Shown: positions 36,985-48,496 of the stretch, one piece after another
Layout of the letters: every line of letters starts with the position of its first letter
Numbering within the stretch: the first letter of the stretch is position 1
Assembly: GCF_964355755.1 (NCBI RefSeq)
Contig: NC_092676.1
Coordinates: 10,274,288 to 10,338,287, forward strand
DNA from: Antedon mediterranea
Lineage: Eukaryota > Echinodermata > Crinoidea > Comatulida > Antedonidae
DNA length: 64,000 nucleotides
Reading direction: 5' to 3'
Made by a program: the position numbers and the translations under genes
Notes under the pieces: model-generated
What the model was told of the DNA's origin: nothing
What the model saw: only the letters and a program-made list of their open reading frames with translations
Databases searched by the model: none

Positions 36985-38325
36985 CTATAACAAGAGAGGA
37001 GTAGGCTTGCATATATCAAGAGAGGAGTACACTTGTGTATATCAAGAGAGGAGTACACTTGCATATATCCAGAGAGGAGTACACTTGCATATATCCAGAG
37101 AGGAGTACGCTTGCATATATCAAGAGAGGAGTACGCTTGCATATATCAAGAGAGGAGTACACTTGTATATATCAAGAGAGGAGTACACTTGTATATATCA
37201 AGAGAGGAGTACGCTTGCATACCGTATATTTCGGTGTATAAGTCGCACCTGTGTATAAGACGCACCCCCAACTGAGAGTAAAATATCGGTATTTTTTATA
37301 TCGTCGATGTATAAGACGCACCTTATATTTCATCAAAACAATGTTTTTTTAAATTGTAATCAATATTATTGTGATAATATATTTTGTTATATCTACAACG
37401 GCGTCCTTTATTTAGGTTTTTTCTTACCTAGGCTCGGCCGCGCCCAGCCTCAACAAGTTCTTTCTAACTTGTTATTCATGAGTTTCGCCGCAACATCGAG
37501 TGCATGACCGTGTGTGTAACACGCACGTGTGTGGGCTAGCCTCGCTCGATCATTTCGAGAGGGCGCATGTTTTCACGGACAATCGTATTCGATTAGTATC
37601 TATGTATCCGAGAAGTGTGTACGCTAGGTCCATGCTATAATCACCTGGAGAATATACTAGTCGAATACCGTACACTATGTGGCCACCAAAAGAAGGGCTT
37701 GCGCTTGGGGGGTACGGCGATCGTGCGTATAACTACTGTATAAATAAATACTATTCCAATCGTACGACGTAAACGTTTACAAATGAAATTTTATCGGAGC
37801 GCCATAATGAACAAATCTTTTCATCATATTTAGTATAACATCATGCTAAAATGACTTGAAAACTAGGCCTAGGCTAGGCAGAAGCAGGTTGCCGTTACGT
37901 TAGTTAGTTACTGTAGCTAGGCCTAGCCTACTCAGGCCTAGCAAACGAGGTGACGATAGCCTAGGCCTAGGCCTATGTACAATCTGTGTGGTGAGGCATT
38001 TATGTTCGGTGTATAAGACGCACCCTTAATTTGGAGGTCAAATTTGCGTGTCAAAAGTGCGACTTATACACCGAAATATACGGTATATCAAGAGAGGAGT
38101 ACGCTTGCATATCATATATCAAGAGAGGAGTACACTTGCATATATCAAGAGAGGAGTACACTTGTATATATCAAGAGAGGAGTACACTTGCATATATCAA
38201 GAGAGGAGTACACTTGTATATATCAAGAGAGGAGTACACTTGCATATATCAAGAGAGGAGTACACTTGTATATATCAAGAGAGGAGTACACTTGCATATA
38301 TCAAGAGAGGAGTACACTTGTATAT
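36985..38325. repeat. 26-bp minisatellite in two blocks
   Basis: Unit: TATATCAAGAGAGGAGTACACTTGCA with C/T and G/A variants. About nine units at 36,985-37,221 and nine at 38,084-38,325, the same phase on both sides of the 37,222-38,083 insertion. The 68-112 aa ORFs on it (repeating YISREEY and similar) are repeat translations. Confidence 0.95.
37222..38083. mobile_element. TA-flanked element inserted in the minisatellite
   Basis: Ends CCGTATATTTCGGTGTATAA and TTATACACCGAAATATACGG, TA outside each (37,220-37,221; 38,084-38,085). Removing it and one TA restores a perfect 26-bp unit. The interior has GTATAAGACGCACC repeats near both ends and no transposase. Confidence 0.88.
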
Positions 38326-38616
38326 AACATATTTAGTCTTTTCTTCTAATATAAAGATTATCAAATTCAGTTTAATAGTGATTTGACTGATAGTAAGTAG
38401 AACTTTTATTTACTATTTTATTTTATTAGGGTTGATTTACCGATTTAGGAATGGCTTGAAAATGATATTTAGTTTTCAAATTTGTTGTACCTGTAATTTA
38501 AATCAAGAAAGGTAATCAAGTAAAGATCCAGTCCCACTGTCATTTCTTTTCTTCAATTTTTCAAAGGGACTTGTATTGATTGATAATATAACAGAAGAGG
38601 GTTTACAGATCTCTGG

Positions 38617-38820
38617 GTCTGTTTCTAGTGAAAAATAAATAAAGAACGTTTTTTGGAAACCGGTTTCGGCAGTTGTTTGTAAAGATCGCATTGCAACTCA
38701 ATTTTTACTCCAAGAAAACCGGTTCCGTCCATGTCCGTTCGTTATGAATGATGCCATTATATACCCCAATTCAGTTCATTAGGCAGAAGCACAATTGGAT
38801 CGAGGTCATGTTTACTTTTT
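38617..38820 (+). repeat. Harbinger-like arm, diverged copy
   Basis: GGGTCTGTTTCTAGTG.., GGAAACCGGTTTCGG, GCATTGCAACTC, ACCGGTTCCGTCCATGTCCG. Aligns with 48,497-48,720 and with the left arm of 18,247-19,078. No second arm found. Confidence 0.55.
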
Positions 38821-38909
38821 TTGCATAGCTCTATCCCAAGAATTGCATCCATTTTGTCATAGAAGGGACAGGTAATTCTGTCATTATTACCTGAAACTAT
38901 TCATTCTAT

Positions 38910-39600
38910 TGTGGTCCCTCCGATATTGTCAAGTTGAACTCGTCTAGCTTTCGCACTTTCTTTCTTTCTAACTCCAAATAATTGTCCTTCTGTATGGATA
39001 CTAGGTTTTTGATTCCCTTAATTCAACTCGCCTTTTCTTTTCACCATTGGCCCGTCGTCTTCTTACCTCACAGCGGAGCTTAAAGTCATCATTTCTTTCC
39101 CGTGTTGTCTTGTCTGGAGAAATAAAGACCTTTTCCCATCCTTTAAGTTTATTCATTTTGTTGGCCTCCCTCAAAATCTTTGGACAGTGACAATCAGGAT
39201 ACCACTACTGGACCCTCATCATGTTTTATCCTGTACACATTCTCAATAGAGCCCCAACACATTATGGACAATATGGTCTACAAGTTCTACTTCTGTTAAG
39301 ACTTTACCCCCATACTTCCTTAATTCAATTTCTCTGGTTAACCCCCTAAATACTAACTTATTAGCTTTTCTTTCTTTTTGGATGGCTTCATCTTCATCGC
39401 TAATTAGTTTATTTAATTTCTCGTAGTCGACTTGCTCGCTACTACTGTTATTAGTTAATTTCATATTATCAATTTCACTAGATAATAAATCAACCTTGGA
39501 CTCCAGTTTCTCACAATGTTTTTGGACATACCACAGCCATGAAATTCTACTACTGTAATTTTTTAGATCATTGCTATTTAACTTTTTGAGATAATTGTTA
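38910..39600 (-). pseudogene. LINE ORF1-like relic (coiled coil, RRM-like, C-terminal domain)
   Basis: 39,464-39,243 reads EKLNKLISDEDEAIQKERKA then NKLVFRGL and VELVDHIVHNVLG, the coiled-coil to RRM transition of LINE ORF1 proteins. Farther on, in shifted frames, KILREANKMNKLKGWEKVFI, SPDKTTRERND and RRRRANGEKKRRV match the C-terminal domain of that family. At least two frameshifts, no intact ORF. Confidence 0.65.
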
Positions 39601-40606
39601 CAGAAAAAGTGTACAGAAAGAAGAATAACAACAAAGAAAACAACTAGACATGAAACTCGTCACTTTGACGAGTTAGTTATCCGCACGACAAACGCCACGT
39701 GCACGTCATACGTTGGACACAGAAAAAGATTATGGCATATTGACATGAACTGAAGAGTATAATATGTTGTTAGTGCTAAATGCTGTATATTTTGTGTCAT
39801 ATACTATTTACAGTATACATAGTATAATCTGTATACATATTAATACAGTGTAGGATAGGCGAAATTACGGGTCCCGTCATTTATTCCAATTTTTAACATG
39901 GCGACGGTATCAAAATGAAACACTATAATATAGCAATTTCGGAGGGAAATTATCTCAGCAACAACATATTAACGTGTAGAAGAAATCACGCGAAAAATAT
40001 ATGTTTTTAATGCTACGTGCGCACTGCACACGTAAAAATTTGCGCACGCGTGGGAATTTTTTACATGCTTAAAATGACATGAAATGCGTAGAAAGTTGAT
40101 TAGAAATTAATTTTGCGCATTTTGAAATTTTAAATGCGCGTGCGCGCGTAACTTTGTGTAAAACACGCAACTTTTTTTCAACAGAAAGTTAGCGCCTGAT
40201 ATAAATTAAACTTTTGCAAAGTTTAAATTTAAATTGTTTATGGTTTTCGATTTATGTTAAATACGCGAAATTCATAAAAACGCGCGTAAGTCATGTTGCG
40301 CAACACTGACGTCATTCAAAAATAGGAGGTGCACAACTTCACGTAAATATCCATATGTTGACAAAGTTATGAAATGTTATGTTTACCCATTTTAGAGATA
40401 CGCTCTGCACAAAAAGTGAGGGAGAAAGACTGAAGAATAATGCCAAATAAAAAGACACAGGACAGTTACAAGGAGTTATCCGCTGAATGCGGATAACTAA
40501 TAATACAAAAAAAAAAAAAATTTATCCACTACAATCACACGAACTAATAAAGATTTTGTACAATAACAATAGGTGATCATTTTATTCTAAATGATCACCT
40601 AATTAT
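39540..40606 (-). repeat. Hairpin-bearing repeat, copy 2
   Basis: Inverted and longer relative of 15,604-16,200: the 30-bp palindrome AGGTGATCATTT..AAATGATCACCT (40,571-40,600), the AACTCGTCA hairpin (39,653-39,674) next to CTAGACATGAAACTCG, plus a third palindrome GTTATCCGC/TGAAT/GCGGATAAC (40,475-40,497). The middle is rich in CGCGCGTAA-type words. Confidence 0.65.
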
Positions 40607-40649
40607 TAATTTTCTTGTTGGTCCATGATTCTGTGATGGCTATAGTATC

Positions 40650-42232
40650 AGATAGAACAATCAATAGAACATAGTCCTTCTCATCTTCCGACACAATATC
40701 GTCCTCTGTTCCATCAAATGCATACTATGCAGCATTTTTTAAATGATTTATTTATGATTTCAGGCTTGTCTGACCATGCTATCCATTGGCATACAATAGG
40801 CAATGGTGCAACGCGCGTATTTCCTGCTGGTGTAAATGTTTTTGGTCCATTTGCCATTCAGTCTTTCCATTTTTTTCTCATATTGTCTTTGAATGGTACT
40901 TGTTGTACTAACATCCAAAGCCTGAACCATGGATGTCAGACCTCCTGGAATAACCCAATATCGGTATGCCCACTCAAGTTTTCTTGACGATTGGTTTTAA
41001 TTTTGTACCATTGGCCATGCATGCGAATACAACTGCTGTTTTTAAACCTTTCACTGCGTATACCCGGTACTACCGGGTATAAACAGACGTCATTGAAATA
41101 CGTATACCCGGTAATACCGGGTATGGGCAAAACAATGATTTAATCGTATTTGCCTATAATATATAGCACCCTCTGTATTTTTTTGATGAACTTGAATATT
41201 TTTGCAAGTCATTAAAATTTTTTTCCAGGAAAAAAAACGGCCCTCTATAGTTATATTATATATAGTATAGTACACTGTATATATAATAGTATTTCTATCT
41301 TGGAAAGTTGTTTTGAGTAGCGTAATGGTGGCCATTTTGAAAGTAACACAAATTTACCAGCCCCAATAGGGCAACATGGTGTTTATCACAACACGCAAAA
41401 AAAAAATTTCTGAAACAATAGTTAGTTTTTGTTCTATAGTGAATTTTTTGAAAATGTCATTATTTTCACGATTTTGCCCCAAAACTTTGATTTGTGCATA
41501 ATTTTTATAAAACAATAAAAATAATTCAATTTTTTTAAATATTTTTGTATTTGTTATACGTATGTTCATCAATATCCAGTTGGAAAAACGTATTCCATAA
41601 GAATGTCTTATAGAAAATATAGTTTTTATCATCGATTCAACAAAAAACATGAAATCCAAAATACCTGTAATGACGTCACATGACGTCATCAATATGCAAA
41701 TTACTTTTTTTTTTATACCTAACTGTAGACTAACCCTTTGCCGATTACACACCACAAAAATAATTACACAATTATCTCAATTAGTATTTTTTTTAAATTA
41801 ATTAAAATATCATGTTTTTCCTAAATATATATTACGCACAGAGGTGGGAATAATGCTCCGCAGTGAAAGGGTTAATGGCCAGTTGTTTTGAACATAATCG
41901 TTTTTCCCCTTCCTACTGACTTTCCGATTTCCGGTAATGTCAAAGTACTAGAGCGTTTCGTCCAAGTCAAATAATATTCCGTTGAAATTTGACGTAATTT
42001 TTTTCTTCCATGTCTTTTAGAAGTTGTGCCATTTTTGTTTTTTGGTGCACGCATAAATTGTGTCTGCACATAAACATTGTACACCAACTGGGGTTTGCCA
42101 TGAAGTTCACGGATTGTGCACGATGGGTTTGTGACCACTTTTATCAATGCTCTGGTGAAAGACAAGCCCGTTTATCAATTACCCACTGGTTTAGGTATTC
42201 TTCAATTTCAGGCACATGCTTTTCTCATTAAT
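40650..42232 (-). pseudogene. Pogo/Tigger-type transposase, interrupted and frameshifted
   Basis: Right part (42,232-41,872): VPEIEEYLNQWV, a degraded MDET box, then KTIMFKTTGH. Left part (41,041-40,650): TAVVFACMANGTKLKP, PGGLTSMVQALDV, then in another frame FTPAGNTRVAPLPIVCQWI, INKSFKKCC, and an acidic tail. This is the motif order of the DDE_1 domain of Tigger/Jerky-like proteins. The 41,046-41,871 element cuts it between TTGH and TAVVF. At least three frameshifts or stops besides. The region between KPIV and PGGL, where the third acidic residue and the DSF box should be, is deleted. Confidence 0.85.
41046..41871. mobile_element. TTAA-flanked miniature element (piggyBac-type)
   Basis: Ends ACCTTTCACTGCG and (inverted) CCCTTTCACTGCGG, with TTAA directly outside each (41,042-41,045; 41,872-41,875). 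CCC tips with TTAA duplication are the piggyBac signature. Near the left end CCCGGTA(C/A)TACCGGGTAT occurs twice as hairpins. The interior ORF (41,354-41,755, - strand) has no piggyBac motif. Could in principle be served by a protein like that at 13,975-21,666, but no terminus match shows this. Confidence 0.82.
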
Positions 42233-42662
42233 TGTAAAAATGTCGATGAATTGAATTGAAATACGTATACTACTTGATTTTGGATACTCCGTCTGGGGAA
42301 ACACGCACAAGTCACGTGGTTTGACACCAAGAATTCTTGGTGCATACGATTATCCGGTTGACTAGTTTCAGCTGCATGCGATTGGCTACTCTCTCGTACA
42401 CCGTTTAAATATTCATATTTAAGAATTTCAAAGACTCAACAACTAAGATGATGCGCATGCGCTATGTTACATTTAGACAATGTGTAGGCCTACTTGGGTA
42501 CATTTATGAAAGTTCTGAAGGCTAGAAATTATTTTATATGCCTAGTAGTCTGGTAAACATTTGATGGGATCTTTGAAACATGAAAACTCGTCTTGATATA
42601 TGATAGGCTAGCTTCTCCGCAAATCAAACATTGAATGGATCATTTATTACGCGGAGATAATT

Positions 42663-43574
42663 GGCGCTAGTTCCGTTTCGCACCTGTTTTTATTTCGACT
42701 TCCTTTTGACTCCAAATTGTTAAGCAACTTATTGTGAATACCACACCTTAAAATTGGGCCTCACAAGTACTTTTGTGAAGAAAAATCACATAAAAAGTAA
42801 CAAATAAATCCTTAAATTGATGATTTTACAGACATGTTTCTCGCATACCGTTCGCCGCCGCGAATTTAGCATACTCGAAGTTCAATATTTTCGTTTCTAT
42901 GGAGCGCCAAAAGAGCAACAACAATAGATGGTTAAAACCTCAGTGGAATGCGTCTTCTTTTAATGCATTTATTATTGAAATACACGTTTAATTTTAATAC
43001 ATTTTGTCAATAAAAATGCTGTAACATTTTACTGCTAATAATTTGCTGTTTTCAAATAGCAACCAACCCTAGGCCTAAGAGAAAGACTAAGAGGCATAGT
43101 ATTTAGATTAAGGTATACCCCTACACTACACTTCACTACAGTACATGTAATATGATGATGAATTTGTCGATTTTCATTCATTCAAAAGCTCCTGCAAAAA
43201 CCATGTACAGTATCAACAGTAATATTTTTGTTGCATTGACATTGACAAAATATGATAAAATTGAACGTAATTTTCACCAATAAATGCATTAAATATACGA
43301 AATTTACTGAGTTTTTAGCCCTCTATTATGATTGCTCTTTTGGCGCTCCATAGAAACAACAACATTGAACATGGAGTATGCGAAATTCACGAACCGATGT
43401 GCGAGAAACACGTCTGTAAATTCATCAATTTAAAGGATTCATTTTTTACTTTTTGTGTGATCTCCTTCGTAAAAGTATTTTTGAGGCCTAATTCTAAGGT
43501 GTGGTACTCACGATAAAGTTACTTAACCAATTTTGAGTCGAAATAAACGACAGGTGCGAAACGGAACTAGCGCC
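42663..43574. mobile_element. Long-TIR element, perfect 8-bp TSD
   Basis: Starts GGCGCTAGTTCCGTTTCGCA, ends inverted; AGATAATT on both sides (42,655-42,662; 43,575-43,582). Arms of about 255 bp pair throughout (to GGAGCGCCAAAAGAGCAA near 42,920 and its inverse near 43,335). Centre ~400 bp, AT-rich, no transposase. 8-bp duplication plus long arms fits MuDR/Merlin/P-like groups; not resolved. Confidence 0.85.
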
Positions 43575-43582
43575 AGATAATT

Positions 43583-44751
43583 TTGATTTAATTCCCACCC
43601 AGACCCTGTCCTGTTCTGTGTGGTGGTGTAGCCCTGTTGTGTGCCGATGGTATGTAGGCCTACTTCATTGGCGTTTTATTTGGCAGGTCATACGTGCGAG
43701 TTGAGTAGGACCTACGAAAGAGGCCTAGGCCAAGGACTAAACAATTAATAAACAAAACAACTTGGCATTACTATTTTATATTTCAACAGTCTCGATCGTA
43801 CATTAAGCACTGGTAGGCCTACGTACTCGATCTCTTTCATTTTGAAACAAAATGATCATTGGTTGATTCGAAATCCATATTTACATACCGCCCGCCCCAT
43901 ATAGCCAAATACGGTATGATAACCTACGTCATTCTTATCGGAGGTTTGCGGTCTGCAAATCGATTTCTATACGTGTTTCACAAGTCTGTATTTTCAAACA
44001 AAAATCGCGGTCGAAATAAAAACAAATAAAAAAAAAAAAAAGATAATACAGACTTGGGGCAAGTCTAACTTCCAGCATGCAGTGGTCACTAGCTAGGCTA
44101 GGCCTAAATTAATCTACAGCAGTAGGCCAGGCTAGCCTACCTAGCTAGTGTGAGGCCTAGCTGTGAGACCTAACTAGAAAAGTATATGCTACACCTGCCA
44201 ACTCTTACACATAATGTGTGAGTCTCGCGCATGAGGGCCGATTTGTTATCTGTATCAATAAAAAATGTTCAGAAAAACATTATTTCGAAATTAACTTTCC
44301 TATTTTGAAGGAAAAATTACCTTAATAGCACTACACAATTCCACGGTAAACGGAAAGACAGTTTTTCTCATAATACAACATTTTAAATGTGAGCATCACA
44401 AAAAATGCTATTAGTTATATCAACAAAATATTATTATTATATTTTAATATTATTACCTTCAATTTCCAGATATTTTATTTATAGCTACCATTTGTTTATT
44501 AATGATGAATATTAATTGGGTTGGTAACAGAAAGATGCTAAAATGGACATGAATTTTTATCTTAATGTGTCTTTTGTGTAACCCTATGAAGAGTGAATGA
44601 CTATTACCAAATTGCACAGTCACAAAACAACTACAACTTTTAATATATGTATCTCTCCCTATTATCCATAAATGGTGATGGTAGCAACATTTTGATTTGA
44701 TTTCTAGCAATCACACCATACTTATCTGTATAATCCTTAGCAATAAATACT
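43583..44751. other. No recognised gene
   Basis: TAGGCCTAGG-rich patches near 43,730 and 44,090-44,170, then AT-rich sequence. The 83-aa ORF at 44,459-44,710 has no motif. Confidence 0.4.
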
Positions 44752-46215
44752 TTACCTATTAAACTTATCACTTTTGTGAAGGTTTGTTACATAGATGTCA
44801 TCATGTATTTCTAATGCTACAAATTTGTATGATTTGTTGACTTTATTCTCTTTTAAGTATTCTACGAGAACAAAGTGTCCACATTGGGTAGGACGCTGAT
44901 CATCAATTAATACAGCAGCAGATGCAATGATTTCAGATGGTGTATCATTTGCATGTATGTCAGTGTTTGCATCATTTGTAAATGCAAACTGTTGGTAACT
45001 GTTGGATGTTGCATATTGTACAATATGTTTTCTTGCAGTTTTAACTGAATGAGTAATTTGAATATTGGCAACGACTTCACATCTGCCCACCTTTCATCAA
45101 GAATTTGCTTATTACTGTATCACCAACTTCACTAGCAGGTATAAATATAACCTTTATAGCAGTTGCTCGTTTGGATGCTTTTTGCAGCAAAGGACAGTTC
45201 ATCCTTGATGTAAGATCCGGTCTTGGTTGCTGAAAAGACCATACTGTACATTTAACTTGTCCACCAATGTCATCAAATGTGCCTTTGCCATGACTTGTCG
45301 CAAAGTAGTTCCATGTTGCTGCGATGTCATAATCTCCTTTGAAGTAGGTTAGATTTTCAAAGAGGAATCGTTTCTTTAATTGACTGGCTGCACCATTCGA
45401 AAAGAAGGACAGATTTCTTTCACGTCTTTGATACAGAAATGTCGCCACAGCATATTTTCCATGAACCAAATCATCGCTGACTATCGCATATGATTTAACA
45501 TCTTTGTAGCCAATATATACACACCCAGTGAATTTTGTTACCTGTTCATGATTCCAATGTCCACTTTGAATCTCATTTTGTTGAATGATTGCATAATTTT
45601 CTGCAAAATCCAATTGCACAACAACCTGCTGACCATGAGCTTTCTCTTTCTCGGTTTCAAAATGAAAACTTTGCTTTCTCTTGATATATGTGTGAACGAG
45701 GAATACTGGAAGTTATTTCTTTATAATGCTAATACATTTTTGTAGAGTATTATGTTTTACTATCTTAGTTATCCATTGAATCCATTCTACTTCAAGATCA
45801 GCTTTTCTGGAAACGTCTCATCAAACTTTAAACTTCAATTTTCCAAACATGCATCCTTCATTTTCTTGATCGCATACTACAGTGTCAATAAAGTCATGAA
45901 AGTGTGTTGATATGTTGTCTGACACATTCTTTTTAATGCATTCGAGAAGAAGCCCAATGTTTTCATGATATTTCCAGATACAAACATTATGTGGAAAATC
46001 CTGTGCAAGACTTATTACATGTGCTGGTCTGAGAGAACAAAATGCTGATAACCCAACTGGATGGTTAGGATTATCTTGACAATATAAAGCATGACATTCC
46101 TTCAATGTCATAACGTTGCAGGAATCGCTTCTGCATGTATTCTTTAGTACCATTGCTCCAAAGTATGGCTACATCTTTACGGTAGGGCTTTGCCATGAAA
46201 TGTCATTGTGGGAGT
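44752..46215 (-). pseudogene. Transposon-type protein with DFAENY, SDGAASQ and HGKG motifs
   Basis: Segments from upstream to downstream: about 46,215-45,821 (DVAILWSNGTKEYMQKRF, VGLSAFCSLRPAHV, WKYHENIGLL), then 45,740-45,077 (YIKRKQSF, VVVQLDFAENYAII, SGHWNHEQVTKFT, YAIVSDDLVHGKYAV, FFSNGAASQLKKRFLF, YFATSHGKGTFDDIGGQVK, IFIPASEV), then 45,090-44,752. The series LDFAENY..WNHEQVT..SDDL..F(S)xGAASQ..HGKG recurs in an uncharacterised, repeat-like protein family of many invertebrates. The acidic positions look like an RNase-H-like nuclease core, but that is inference. Here the SDGAASQ Asp is Asn. There is a stop near 45,720 and a frameshift near 45,080. Confidence 0.7.
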
Positions 46216-47510
46216 AGAAGGTAGGGACATAGTCGTATGTAGCATCTGACATCTTCCAACTTACTTCCTTTTTCCAGTGACTGGAATATCAAACTTATTT
46301 ATCAGAGTTCTGATAACTTTGCTTCATTTCTGGGGACTCTTTGGAAGCCTCTTTATAACACGGGTTCACAGCTTTCCACAAGCTCTGTTTTATGTAGTAA
46401 TCATGAGCTCAAGCTCAAAATCGTAGAAATCATAAAAGCGTAATAAAATACGTTTAAAAAAAAATGTGCAGAATGTGTTTTTATGATATTTTATAAACAA
46501 GAAGTGTTGTTAGATTTGTTTTTTTATACGCAATGGTACAACACTTTCCTATAATAACAATTATTAGGATTTTCTGTTTTAAAAATCATAATTACATAAT
46601 ACACATTTTTGGTACCAAGACGTATTAAAAACTATGGGATTAAATCTTGAAAATATAGAGGGCGTATTCCACGATTATTTTGAGTTATTATAACAATACA
46701 TAGAGGGCGCTATATACAATTTTAATTTAATGTCTCACCCATTGCCCACTGAACAAGTTGGCAAGTATAATATGCAGGCTGTGCGATGTTTAAATAAAGT
46801 AAAAAATCAATGTTCTTGTATTTTAAAAATTTTTTTATTACTAAGATATGATGCTACATTTCTATACTGTATTTTGTGCACAGTGTTTAATTTTATTTGA
46901 GTCATCAACACACAAGCCCCAAGCTATGCAATCGAGGACCTTCATTAAGGATGAATCTCACTATTTTTTTTTGCACTCGAATAAATCAAAACGAGTTTTC
47001 CGTTAGGAGGCTTATTAAATTGTACAGGCGAGTAGTTGTAAATCGCGTTATCTGTAAATGTACACGTGCCCGACTAAGGAGAATTTATTTTATGAATAGA
47101 CATACGCAGTAATTGTAATTACGAACAAACAAACAAACTGCGCATGTGTATAGATGAAAATATCGCGCAATAACAAACATTCTGCATGGACATTCCCAAC
47201 GTCGTGTAGTTCATTTGTGGTGTGTGTTAACGATGTTTTCGCGAGTGAATACGAAGCATATAAAACACAAATGAAAACTATTTATTCTTAATTATCTTAA
47301 AAGCGTAATATAAACATCAAAATGAGTCTTTGTGATATATTAATATTTTATTGACCAGTATTTGTTGGAGTTGTATTATTTTGTACAATGTAGGTATTAA
47401 ATTGAAAACTTCTGTGAGTGATTGATGATAGGCCACTGACTTTGCTAGCTAGGCCTTGACAGCTGACGGCTTTTGAACAAATTTTTTCGGCCTGATTTTT
47501 TTTTAAATCG
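46216..47510. other. No recognised gene
   Basis: AT-rich; the ORF at 46,897-47,112 (71 aa, + strand) has no motif. Confidence 0.4.
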
Positions 47511-47593
47511 CATGGTCGGAGTATAAGTCGACCCCCCGATTTTGAAATTAGAATTTTCCCACAAAGTCTCGACCTATACTCCGGAAAATACGG
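47511..47593. repeat. Tiny decayed element of the CCGTA..GTATAAG type
   Basis: Right end GACCTATACTCCGGAAAATA then CGG and TA; left end keeps GGTCGGAGTATAAGTCGACC but has lost the outermost bases. 83 bp, essentially two termini. Confidence 0.6.
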
Positions 47594-47639
47594 TAGTCAA
47601 AGTGGTTTTGAATGAGGGCATAGCAAAGAAATTTTTCGT

Positions 47640-47878
47640 TTGTTTTCTCTAAGAAAAGATGCTTACAAGTCTTTAAAGAAATTAAAGTATACCATTAATA
47701 CAGTATACTTTGGATTGTATTTGATTGTTGACTGTAATGTTGATTGTAATGTTTTTGTTTTTGAGTTTGTGTTGTGTCCGTTGGATATTGTGCTCCGCCA
47801 ACAGAGCAAACAGAATTTCTATGTTTTTCCTAAAACAAATGATAATAAATGATACTTGACTTGACTTGACTTGACACT
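47640..47878 (+). repeat. LINE 3' end with (TTGAC)n tail
   Basis: CAGAATTTCTATGTTTTTCC..AAATGATAATAAATGA followed by four to five TTGAC units (47,857-47,878). This layout is typical of CR1/Jockey-like LINE 3' ends. The 70-aa ORF here is not recognised. Confidence 0.5.
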
Positions 47879-47882
47879 GTCT

Positions 47883-48110
47883 TTATAGGGATTTCATCAC
47901 AGTATATACTTTAAAATCCCGACCATTTTCATTTATGTTTGGTTCCCAATAACATGGTCTCAGTTTTTCCCATATGGAGGGATAACTTGTTGTCAATGAG
48001 CCATTACAGGCCGACAATCTTGAACTCAGTCTTGAAGCTATTAGGCATGAGTTCTTTCCAGATAGTAAAAGAACGCTGTCGTCAGAGTATAAAATCAAAT
48101 TACAATTTAC
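47883..48110 (-). pseudogene. LINE reverse transcriptase fragment (YxDD box)
   Basis: LILYSDDSVLLLSGKNSCLI then ASRLSSRLSACN and, after a frame slip, a decayed NKLSLHxGKTE region. YSDD is the RT catalytic box (usual YADD). Only this palm segment remains. Confidence 0.7.
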
Positions 48111-48189
48111 ACTTTTGTTAATTGTGTATAATAAAATAACAGAATTAAATAATTAATAAAAAGCTGACTGTGAGATATAACATTCTTCT

Positions 48190-48410
48190 GACACAATAGT
48201 TTCTTTGTGAATTTCAAGTCTTTCATTGTGCAATTTTCTCATTCACAGTTTCATCTTTGGCAAACTCCAGCATCACAATTATAGAAGCAAGTTCTTTTCT
48301 TTGATTTGAAACAGCATCTCTTTGAAGGTGTTGGTAATATTGTTGAAGTTGTGGAGTAGCCATCTTCTCTAAAATAGCCAGGAGACTGTCTTCATTTCAT
48401 TCGTTATTGG
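48190..48410 (-). other. Short unidentified open frame
   Basis: About 55 codons, helical: ILEKMATPQLQQYYQHLQRD, KELASIIVMLEFAKDETVN, ending TGA-like after KIAQ. Looks protein-like rather than random. Family unknown. Confidence 0.25.
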
Positions 48411-48496
48411 CTACATACTCTTTCTGTACTTTCAGGCTTGCGGTGAGTTTTTGTTGACTACAGCACTCCATCAATGCATGTTGTCTATATAGAACC

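Noticed and set aside
36985-38386. Overlapping ORFs with repeating YISREEY-like peptides
   Set aside because: Translations of the 26-bp minisatellite in three frames, with ends in unrelated repeat sequence.
41354-41755. 133-aa - strand ORF inside the TTAA element
   Set aside because: No piggyBac or other transposase motif; AT-rich and hydrophobic as expected by chance.
44037-44175. Cluster of TAGGCCTAG words as a regulatory element
   Set aside because: The word occurs throughout the window in many contexts, so it is background composition here.
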